Shown here one piece after another: positions 55,358-64,000 of a DNA stretch of 64,000 nt. Position 1 is the stretch's first letter; each line of letters opens with the position of its first letter. Under the pieces are notes generated by a model, which saw only the letters and a program-made list of their open reading frames with translations, searched no databases and had not been told where the DNA came from. Made by a program: the position numbers and the translations under genes. Source of the stretch: Carposina sasakii (taxonomy: Eukaryota > Arthropoda > Insecta > Lepidoptera > Carposinidae). The stretch is from the NCBI GenBank assembly GCA_014607495.2, contig CP053156.1, positions 9,362,001-9,426,000 of the forward strand, read 5' to 3'.

Positions 55358-55632
55358 TAGGGCAAAACTTGGCTAATCAGTGATATGCAGTAATTCTGTG
55401 ATATTTTATTTACCCTTTATCCCGAAGTTACCGTGTAATCTACAGTTGTGAAATATTTTACAATAGATGGCGGTATTATCAAAGTAAGTATAGACATCAA
55501 ACGTGTTTCCGAACGAGGCCACCGAAATTTAAAAAGAAAAACTTTGTTGACATTACTATGGTCTAACTTACTTTTGGCTTGTCAAAAAATTAAGCGGATT
55601 AGAACTTAAAATATCGTTAAATATTACTAAAA

Positions 55633-55662
55633 ATGGGAAAACCTTCTATAAATCACGATAAG
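55633..55662 (+). CDS. possible small first exon of the pogo-like transposase
   Basis: ATG followed by GKPSINHDK and a strong donor GATAAG/GTAAGA. The acceptor TTCTTTGCAG at 55936 would follow after a 274-base intron. Joined in phase, the continuation hits a stop after about 22 codons, so a one-base problem (perhaps in the seven-A run at 55972-55978) separates it from the main transposase frame. Confidence 0.45.
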
Positions 55663-55985
55663 GTAAGAGTTTGTGAGCATGTTTATGTATTGGAATGTTA
55701 AGAAATGTAATTTTTTATAATCCAAAATCCTTAAGTTCTATAGGCAAAATATTAGTGTTCTTCCGAGTTAACCATATTTTTTTATCACAACATAACCATG
55801 CTTATTGAATTATGTGCATTTGTTTAAACGAGATATCGGAGGAACTACTATGTTTTCTTAAATATTCGAAGCTTATAGTGGATAATTATTGATATTGTTA
55901 TTCGTTTTATGTTACAACAACCTTTTTTCTTTGCAGCAGAAGTCAAAGAAAAGGAAACATACGACAGCAACAAAAAAATCTTCGT

Positions 55986-57653
55986 TTGAAAGAAAAATCC
56001 TATAATTCGTCAAGTATCAAAGCTGCTGTAATAGAAGTTAGTAATGGAAGTACAGTTTATAAGGCAGCAAAAAAGTTTTCTATACCTTGGAGCACCCTGA
56101 AAACATATTGTGACCGCTATCACCATGACCCTACTTCATCATCTCAGCTCAAACGTGGGAAACCTTTTGTTTTGCCATCTGTAATAGTACTTGAATTGCT
56201 GAGTTATATCAATAAAATGCAGGAAATTGGTTTTGGATTGACTGTAAAGCAGATCCGTTTAGTAGCATATCGTTTAGCTGAAAAGGCACAAATTAAGCAT
56301 CCTTTTTCTAGAACAAAAGAATATGCAGGTTGGTACTGGTGGGCTTCTTATAAGAAACGTTATAATCTGAGTTTAAGAATGCCAGAGAGTTTGTCCATGA
56401 ATAGAGCTCAGTCAGCCACAAGAGAGTCTATAAATGAATTCTACAAAATGCTTGAAGAACTGTATACAAAGTTGGGAGTCCAGAGTCAGCCACAACGCAT
56501 ATGGAATTTGGATGAAACTGGCTTCATGTTTGTAATGAAGTCTGGCAAAATTGTAGCATTGACGGGTAAGTCACATGTTTATAAACAAACCTTTGGGGAA
56601 AGAGGAACAACAACCACAGTATTACCATGTTTGAATGTTGTTGGTGATGCAATTCCACCCATGATAATTTTTAAAGGAAAGCGTTGGGATGACAGGTTGA
56701 AGAGTTCTGAATTTCCATGTCTTGTTAGACTCAGTGAAAAGGGCTGGATTAACAATGATTTATTCCTAGAATTCTTTAAACATTTTGTAGAAAATATCCC
56801 ATTGGCAAGACCTGTTGTGCTTTTCATGGATTCCCATAAGTCTCACCTCTGTCCAGAAGTGTTAGATCTTGCAAGTAAAGAGCAAATATACATTGTAACA
56901 TATCCTCCGCACCTTACACATTTATTGCAGCCTCTCGATGTGGGCGTTTTTGGTCCAATGAAGGCCAAGTGGAGAAACCTCTTGGACAGCTTTCAAATAG
57001 AAAAACCTGGGGAAAAGCCAACTAGATATGACTTTCTGGGAATGTTTTCTAAAGCATATGCAGAGACCATTGATAAACGGTCAATGATAGTCAAAGCATT
57101 TGAAAAGGCAGGAATTTATCCCATAAATTATGATGCTATTCCTGACCATGCCGTTGCACCATCTTTGGTCACTTGCGACCTCACCAATGATACCAGACAA
57201 TTCAGTGGAGATGTCAACCTACCCACCGACTCTACAGCTGATAAAGAGAACCATCAGCCACAGTCAGATTCTAACAAATTGGCAGAACCACAGCCAAGTT
57301 GTTCAAAAGCTTCAATTGACAGCCCAGTTCAATTCAAAGTTGTTCAAGATATGTTGCAGATTCCTAAAGCTAAAAAAAAGAAACAAGACAAGAGGTGCCA
57401 AGCTAAGAAAGGCCATGTTTATGCGCCAACTCCATCAGAGCCTAATAAGACCACTCCAGACAAGCCATTACAGAGCAGTGTCGACTCAAATACCTGTGGC
57501 ACTTGTAAAGGAACTTTTCATCAAGATGTTAAACTTAAAAATGGCAGAGAATGGATAGAATGTCAGTTTTGTCAAACTTGGTATCATGTAACATGTCAAA
57601 ATGTTATCAATTCTAACTTTTTTTTGTGTTCAAATTGTGAAATTTCAGATTAA
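55986..57653 (+). CDS. pogo-like transposase with C-terminal PHD-type zinc finger
   Basis: 555 codons counted from a TTG; the open frame reaches back to the acceptor at 55936 without an ATG. N-terminal psq/CENP-B-like helix-turn-helix (SSIKAAVIEVSNGSTVYKAA), second DNA-binding region with GWYWWASYKKR, then DDE_1 catalytic core: Asp 176 (NLDETGF), Asp 282 (FMDSHKSH), Asp 318 (LLQPLDVGVFGP), i.e. 35 residues between the last two. Residues 400-490 are a polar, Pro/Lys-rich linker. The last 52 residues form a C4-H-C3 finger: Cys 504, 507, 526, 529, His 534, Cys 537, 548, 551, as in PHD domains that read histone tails. The core frame is intact; the translation start is not. Confidence 0.9.
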   Translation: MKEKSYNSSSIKAAVIEVSNGSTVYKAAKKFSIPWSTLKTYCDRYHHDPTSSSQLKRGKPFVLPSVIVLELLSYINKMQEIGFGLTVKQIRLVAYRLAEKAQIKHPFSRTKEYAGWYWWASYKKRYNLSLRMPESLSMNRAQSATRESINEFYKMLEELYTKLGVQSQPQRIWNLDETGFMFVMKSGKIVALTGKSHVYKQTFGERGTTTTVLPCLNVVGDAIPPMIIFKGKRWDDRLKSSEFPCLVRLSEKGWINNDLFLEFFKHFVENIPLARPVVLFMDSHKSHLCPEVLDLASKEQIYIVTYPPHLTHLLQPLDVGVFGPMKAKWRNLLDSFQIEKPGEKPTRYDFLGMFSKAYAETIDKRSMIVKAFEKAGIYPINYDAIPDHAVAPSLVTCDLTNDTRQFSGDVNLPTDSTADKENHQPQSDSNKLAEPQPSCSKASIDSPVQFKVVQDMLQIPKAKKKKQDKRCQAKKGHVYAPTPSEPNKTTPDKPLQSSVDSNTCGTCKGTFHQDVKLKNGREWIECQFCQTWYHVTCQNVINSNFFLCSNCEISD

Positions 57654-58195
57654 TTTCAGTAAACATTATTTTGTAGTTCAAACGCTCCCAGAGCAGGTAG
57701 GTAGGCAGGTAACTAAACTTATCAATATTTTAAACTTTTAATTAATAGCCATATCTCTAAAAGTTATTTTGTTTTTGTAATTATAAAAGTTCCTAAAAAA
57801 CTTAAGCCAAATAGCAATTGTGCAATTATAGTTTAATTTAAGTGTTACTTCACTATTTTAATTGATACTAAATATTATTATAACATTTGATTATTATATT
57901 TTTGTCTATTATTTAGTTTTCATTAATACCACATATTGACCTGACTGATATCACAAGATGACCAAGCTTATATCACAAAATAACTGAATTATCACTGATT
58001 TACCTAACTTCACAAAGTATTTATTTAAACACATTTTATATAAACAATGAAGTATTAGTAATACTTTTTAGATATTTATTATCAAAGGCAACTTTATGGA
58101 GCCTTGCCCTTTAAATTTGCTAAATTATTTACTAAAAGGCAAAAATTCTGTGGCCAAATTGCCAAACTATCACCGATTAGCCAAGTTTTGCCCTA

Positions 58196-59524
58196 CCTAC
58201 TAGACCAATCGGCCGTCAACCTTTACCTTATCTCTAGCCGCGTGCATTGACCAATTAGCTGTCACTATTTTCGCCCCCTATAAGTTTATCTCGTGGAACG
58301 GACTATACCTACATGTTAACTAGCATATCTCCGCTGCGAAATATCAGTAGCGAAACCACCGGATCAATTCTACGATCAAGTGGCATCGGAACAGATCGAT
58401 GTAAAAGCAAAAATATAAAAATGCGTTAGAACGGACGAGACATGGAAACCCTACTGCAGTCCCAGGTGTGCTACGGGCGTAAATACAGATTGTTTCCGCG
58501 GTATTGTAATATGACTAGCCATTTTATAGAATAGAACAGGTTTTTGTATTACAGATATTTTATCATATTGATACACCCAATATTTATACTTAAGCCGTAT
58601 TGTGAAAATTACAACATCACATATCCACCTGCATCAATTACAGCAACTTTTGTTTTGTGACCATATTTATAAACGCAATATTTGATATAGCTGTAGAACA
58701 AAATTTTACGCGCATACAAGTTGCTTAAAGAGTGACGTCACGTCGTGGTGGCCGTTTGTATGGAGTGTTTTTTGGAAAGTCTAAAATTGTGATTTTGAAA
58801 TCGTTATATCCCGGAAAGTTTTCCCGCTAGCGAAGTTTTTTTTCGCAAATGTTTATGTATAAATACAAATAATAAAAAACTGTAAACGACCCTATTATGC
58901 TGACTTGGTAAAACTAGCCAATGGTATACTTTTTTTAGGACAGATATATCGGCCAATTTTTTACTGACGTATGCTTATTGCAATCAGTACCTTTTTTATA
59001 GCATTTAAATACTCTTGCTGTCACTTACCCTGTATGTAGAGTACCTAATTTAACTTTCAGCGGGGTTAAGCTTTGGTTTGAGATAACGGTGCGGGTAAAG
59101 ATCATACATACGTAAAACCACGCCGTCTTTACGGTCTCGGCGTATGAAAAGGTCCTTCCTGGCCGCTATATTACGGCACCGCTATCTTAGGAAACGAATG
59201 CTTTAGCCTTTACTATTTACTGAACTCTTTAAGGATTGTTTTCATTGTTTAGAAGCGAGACGCCGCTATAAGCAACGTAGAGGGCCAACTCACTTCCATG
59301 CTGTAAATAATCATGCTTTTAAAGTTCCAGCCCCCCTAGCATGACCACGCATCGTGGATATCGTATCGTCTCTATACAAAGTTCAACATGGTGGCTATAT
59401 TTATCGTAATTTGACAGGCTAAATGTCGATAAATCGGTTTATCATATCGTGTTTCGCAGGTCATGCTACTTGGGCAGGTAACCTAACAGATCGTTGTATA
59501 TTAGATGGCATCTAAGAATTGTGT
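58196..59524. other. right half of interrupted repeat, then unannotated DNA
   Basis: The first 25 or so bases continue the dispersed repeat split by the pogo-like element. The rest holds no supported gene. Confidence 0.4.
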
Positions 59525-59850
59525 AAAATATAAAAGGGTTTATTTTATTGCTATAATATTTTGAATGCCATGTATGGTGCCTTACTTAGTCTTACCAGAG
59601 ATCATATTCACATTTACGAGTATCGACATTATATCGTAGGACCGAGTTCTCAAAATGACAATCGGACGCGAAATGTCTCTTTCTCAAAATATAAAAAGGG
59701 TTTATTTTATTGCTATAATATTGTGATTGCCATGTATGGTGCCTTACTTAGTCCTACCAGAAGTTATATTCACATTTACGATTAACGACATTATATCGTA
59801 GGACCGAGTTCTCAAAATGACAATCGGACGCGAAATGTCTCTTTCTCAAA
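59525..59850 (+). repeat. tandem duplication, two units of about 161-165 bp
   Basis: Both units start AAAATATAAAA-GGGTTTATTTTA and end CGCGAAATGTCTCTTTCTCA. They share TGCCATGTATGGTGCCTTAC and GACATTATATCGTAGGACCG. They differ by a few substitutions and small gaps. Confidence 0.88.
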
Positions 59851-60304
59851 TTGTCAACTTCCAACATTCTCATTATGTTGATTTCCCACAATGACAAATT
59901 CCTACGTACCTACGTAAAATTAGGTGATCAGCACCGGTAGCATGGCGTCCGCGACTCACCTATATCGCGCATTTAATGGCGCCTAAATGTCGAAATTCGC
60001 GACATGGAAACCCGCGTCGCGTTTTGCCATGCTACGGGAGCAGGAACTGCTATTAGTTCGTCACTTCGATATCTTACCATACAATATCCTACGATATCTT
60101 TTCCTTATCGTCTATTGTAAAAATGGCCATCTTATTGTAGCTTCTTTGTTATATTATTTAAATGTTTATTATAATTCATTTACATGATCTTTATGTATTC
60201 ATCAACTTTTATTTCTGGGCGGTTCATAAACTGGAATTATTTTTATTGTAAAAGCAAGATGTGTCCACTATGACAACGATCCTGCAGAGCACAAGCTCCT
60301 GTGC
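59851..60304. other. intergenic, no gene seen
   Basis: Contains phrases such as GACATGGAAACCC that recur at 58440, suggesting an old repeat. Nothing else is supported. Confidence 0.35.
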
Positions 60305-60306
60305 TA

Positions 60307-60966
60307 GGGTTGCCAACTCATATACACAGATTTGCGGAATTTTTTCACCTTCTTCTAAGGAACTTCATTAAAAAAAACATTGTTTTTATTGGATCAGCAT
60401 ACGTCCATCGCATGATATCCTTACTTATTTAAATTTTTTCACCTTTTTCCAGGGACCTTTAATAAAAAAAATATTGGGTCAGTATGCGTCCTTTGTATGA
60501 TGAAATTTTTTCACCTTCTTTCTACCAAAGATATATGATTATTTTTTAAATAAAAAACAACGTTTTTATTCGGTCAGCTTATAACAAGAAGCTTATAGCA
60601 CAAGAGCAACAACGCGAGCGTAGCGAGCTCGGAAATATTTGCTTATTTTGAATCCTTAGTAATTTTTTTAGTTTTCCACATTAATAATACAATAATTTAC
60701 TTTAATTTATATAAAACAATGCTTCATTCAATCAGACGGTATCAAAATGGCGCCTGATAAATCCATAATAGTTATTTGGTTGATTGGTGTTAAATGATTG
60801 ATTAAAGAGAAGCAATGAGAATATTTTCTATTTGAAAAATATTTAACTAAATACTACTTATAAATTCTGATGTTTCATTGATGATGAATGAGTAGGTAAC
60901 AAGTATATTAAACTTAAAGATTTGTGTTCTGATTGAAAATTCAAAGTTCGGGACGGTTGGCAACCC
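60307..60966. mobile_element. possible MITE with GGGTTGCCAAC ends
   Basis: 660 bp beginning GGGTTGCCAAC and ending in its complement, with TA on both sides. Inside, a motif AATTTTTTCACCTT recurs three times at about 100-base spacing (60336-60600), each followed by an A-rich run and a GTCAGC/T phrase. Non-coding. Confidence 0.5.
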
Positions 60967-60968
60967 TA

Positions 60969-63465
60969 CCTGAGACTACAAGTGACTACAAAGTCACACA
61001 TTTATCTTTTATACTTCCATCTCTATTACGTTATAATCTGTTTTAATAATAATAACAGACCCTCGGATATACAAATACGTTAGGTGTCGCTGGTCGAGCC
61101 AGGCAATGTATTTTGTTACATCGAGATAGTTTCGGCTTTTTCTGCCGTCTCAAATTAGTCGACTCACTATTAGTTTTTATTTACAAGTACATAATATCAT
61201 GTATGTATAATATGGTTTTATATTAGCTCAATTTTTACCCCTGACTTACTCCATTATAGTTTTAGATAGTATATCAAGTTTTGACGTTATAATTACTAGT
61301 TATTTTTTGCTAAGAAAAAGGGTAGTAAAGTAAAAAAAATCTATAGAATAAGTAAAATATTTGTGTTATTTTTTTATGATAATGGGATAATGGTATAAAT
61401 AAATAATGTTTAAACTTAATAACAATAAATAAAATGCAATTACTTATAAATATTCAATATGTTTTATTATTTTTGATTATCAATAATAATAATAAGGTAT
61501 ACATAGTTGTAAATCTATATTAAATGTTGTATAATTCTAGTTTTAGACTATATGTAGATATTTACAAACAGTTATGTTTGAGTCATCCTTTATTTTTTAC
61601 AAATCTTTAAAATAATATAAGTTACATACATTTGAACCTTTCTTTTATTTAAAATTTGCCCTTTTCTTGTTTTGGTGAAGTAAGTATAATGTACTTACTT
61701 ACTACTTATGTAGATAACCATCCATAATACATAGGTATCTATATTCTTAACGGGGGTAACAAACATGTTTTTTTTTTTTTTTCGCATAACTGAGCTTTCT
61801 ACCTTTTTTGGTAAGTTGCTATGGATGCGCTCCACCAATCCAATTTTGGCATAATAGTACCTACATCTCTGGAGTCTGGTGGAAAGGCAGCCTTGCCTTA
61901 CGTCAAGCATTCGCAAGAACGAGACATTGCTTGCTTTTTAAACTGCTTTATCTGTCATGTTTCATTCGTCAGAATCATATTACTGCCAAGTTCCTGGCCA
62001 GAACGTTACTTTAGGTACATTTTAACAATATAGTTTTCAAAAGATGTGTACTTACATACATTGTAGGTATTGAAATCAAAGACATCAGCGGTATTTTATT
62101 TTTCAGACACTTTACATACACAAAGTACGTATACTCGTACCTATGTTCTTAGGTAGGTAGGTAGGTGTTACATTTAAAAGGAAGTAGATAGACGTTTTTT
62201 GTTCAGAAATTAATTTATCTAATCTAGCCAAAATCCATACGAGAAAGTGTAATCTGCTGTGCACAGAAACCGAGGGGAGAAACCATGGAGTAATGACAAA
62301 AGGTTGATCGTTTGTCCATCAGGTGTCGCCATTGCGTGAGAGGCGGCCGGTATGATAGGATTATGGGCCGAATTTTTCCAATGGTCAGGGTCAGATTGCC
62401 CATCTGGAGAATAAATTTGATGCTGTCTTTCTCTTAAGCTTGAGCAAGACAGAGACAGCATCAATTTTATCCTTCAGGCTATATGACAATTGGAAAAATC
62501 TGCCCAAAGACGTAACGTAAGGCAAATGTGACCAACACAATTCGTATTTAAAAATACTCATACTCTACTATTCATGAGATTATTTTAAATATTTTACGTG
62601 ACGATGTTTAACTTGATTTTGCATGTTTTGTACCTACATTTTTAAAGCAAATAGGGGAACTAGGTGTAATTTAGTAAGTAGTTAGCAAGTTATGGTTCAT
62701 CTGCTTTGACTAAGACATCTCCTTGTCCGTCCTTTACGGAAGAAAGACGTGTGTAAAGTCACGTTACTTATTAGTTTCCAATAAAATCTATCACTAACTG
62801 CTCATTAACTTATTTTTCTGCATGTCTAGGTACTCTGACATAATTCGCTAATACGTACCCACTTCTTTACTTGTAGGTAGGTACTACAAATTATTTTGCA
62901 GAAGTACCTAGATGTTATATGCCCGTGTGAAAACCGCCTTAGGTCCACTTGCAGCAAACGTTAATCTAGATTTTAGTAAAGAGAGAATTAGCACTCATGG
63001 CAGCTCTTTCTGTTGATATCACGAAAGGCGAAACAGCATTTGGCCTAACTAATAGGAGTAATTGTGTTTTGTGGTTCTAATTCTCCATTTTATACGTGGA
63101 GATTTGTAATTGGCATCGTATATGGATAGGCTTAAAATTAATTATGTCATACTGCTTTCCTTAAGAGTACCTAAATGAATAAATTAACTTAAATTTGGTT
63201 TAAGCCTAGGCATGTATCTTATCTGTTGGCCACACAAAGAGACAAAAGTTTAAGGTAGGTACCACCTACCTCCCTATGTGGTTTCATAGCACATTTGGAA
63301 TCTGAAATACTACAAACTTTTCATCGGGCGCTAGTGTTATTTGAACATGGGTAATCATGTATGATAAGACGATTTACCGACGGATACTGTGCATATTTAC
63401 TACCATATAAATTGATTATCTAAGTATTTCATGCTGATTGAGACCATGCACATTGCGAGGGCACG
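60969..63465. other. intergenic / possibly 3' UTR and downstream of the right-edge gene
   Basis: AT-rich, with TAGG-rich runs near 61700 and 62155. A GC-richer patch at 62220-62460 has an 81-codon minus-strand open frame that looks like a dispersed repeat and not a gene. The part nearest 63465 may be 3' UTR of the gene at 63466. Confidence 0.4.
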
Positions 63466-63731
63466 TTAGACCCTTTCGCTTTCAGTCGGCTGTGATAAAA
63501 GAGTGACATCTCCCATTGGATAACTCTCGTTCCTTCTCTGGCAAGCCAGGCTCTTCGCGCGTTCCCTTGGTGTACCGCAGCACAGTCTTTTGAGAACACA
63601 TGCATAGCACATCAGTAAGGATAGCATGAGAAGTAGACCAACTATGACCGTCACGACCAGTAGAATACGCAGCTCGCCATTGGACTCTACTCCCCCGGAA
63701 TTGCGTCCCATCCTCATAGATTCTGGTTCAT
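63466..63731 (-). CDS. last coding exon of an unidentified single-pass membrane protein (partial)
   Basis: Minus strand. Splice acceptor TTTCAG at 63732-63737 is followed by two bases completing a codon, then EPESMRMGRNSGGVESNGEL and a hydrophobic run of about 25 residues (RILLVVTVIVGLLLMLSLLM). A juxtamembrane Cys cluster (CYACVLKRLCC), a basic cytoplasmic tail with a TLLSQ dileucine-like motif, and the stop at 63466 complete it. This is the topology of the transmembrane end of a type I receptor or adhesion protein. Earlier exons lie beyond the right edge, so the family cannot be named. Confidence 0.7.
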
Positions 63732-63840
63732 CTGAAACAGATTAAATTATTCAGTGGTTAATAGTCGTAAGAGTCGACCATAGAACCCGGGGATTCTCTC
63801 AGGCGATAAGCTAGCAACTTTCCGCTGGTTATTTACAACT

Positions 63841-63895
63841 GCCCGCTATACTAAGCGTGGTTGTGGGATCTTGTGATCTAGCAGTTCTGGATACC
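63841..63895 (-). repeat. short dispersed repeat copy
   Basis: GCCCGCTATACTAAGCGTGG and GATCTAGCAGTTCTGGATAC, the reverse orientation of the family at 5432, 26549 and 46128. Confidence 0.5.
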
Positions 63896-63944
63896 CTAAT
63901 TCGGGAGCACAGCTGTGTGTACCAATATCTACCTAGGTATGTAT

Positions 63945-64000
63945 CGTCGTCAGCCTATTGCAGTCCACTGCTGGATGTAGGCCTCCCCCAGAGCATATCA
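63945..64000 (-). mobile_element. short retroposon (SINE-like), copy 4, cut by window edge
   Basis: CAGCCTATTGCAGTCCACTG then CTGGATGTAGGCCTCCCCCA, the tail end of the family at 19726, 51546 and 54290. The rest lies beyond the window. Confidence 0.8.

Larger units (their letters stand above)
55360..58193 (+). mobile_element. pogo-like DNA transposon (2834 bp)
   Basis: Ends GGGCAAAACTTGGCTAATC-GTGATA and the exact complement on the right with one mismatch in about 26. TA on both sides (55358-55359 and 58194-58195). It contains one transposase on the plus strand and long AT-rich flanks. It is inserted in a dispersed repeat whose two halves lie on either side. Confidence 0.92.

Noticed and set aside
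62219..62464. 81-codon minus-strand frame
   Set aside because: Composition and wording look like a dispersed moth repeat; no splice signals or family match.

Overview
The window is nuclear DNA of an insect, almost certainly a moth or butterfly. It is AT-rich, has short exons in long introns, is full of TAGG/CCTA-type short motifs and (GATGAT)n-tailed retroposons, and carries Helitron-like, mariner, pogo, hAT and BEL/Pao elements. There is no prokaryotic gene organisation, no operon and no CRISPR array.

Two cellular genes can be reconstructed exon by exon, and they are divergently arranged. On the minus strand, 35383-48745, is the F-box protein gene Fbxo28 (seven coding exons; every splice junction found is GT-AG and all phases agree). 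On the plus strand, 50810-54189, is Mlx (Drosophila bigmax), the bHLH-leucine-zipper partner of Mondo/ChREBP (five coding exons, 207 codons). A partial membrane-protein gene enters from the right edge on the minus strand (last coding exon 63466-63731). A signal-peptide-like first exon with a good splice donor lies at 23983-24028 on the minus strand, but its downstream exons were not found.

The rest is mainly mobile DNA. 5891-14232 is a very recent BEL/Pao retrotransposon on the minus strand: identical 233-bp LTRs, 5-bp target duplication, tRNA-Tyr primer site, and one 2367-codon gag-pol-env frame whose envelope end is displaced into another frame. 30091-32437 is a mariner-type element with unusually long 428-bp inverted repeats and a transposase broken by one base. 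42399-43695 is an apparently intact DD34D mariner inside Fbxo28 intron 4. 55360-58193 is a pogo-like element whose transposase ends in a PHD-type zinc finger; it sits inside an older repeat. Two SINE families each share their 3' tail with a LINE fragment in this same window. Small elements include a 131-bp hAT MITE with an 8-bp duplication, a foldback element, and other inverted-repeat elements.

The most unusual structure is at 36064-37110: a GC-rich tandem array of a 76-bp unit that copies the 3' half of Fbxo28 exon 6 together with its 5' splice site. It places about ten consensus splice donors in a row after the normal one. The window shows no obvious undescribed multi-gene system; this splice-donor array is the best candidate for new biology.
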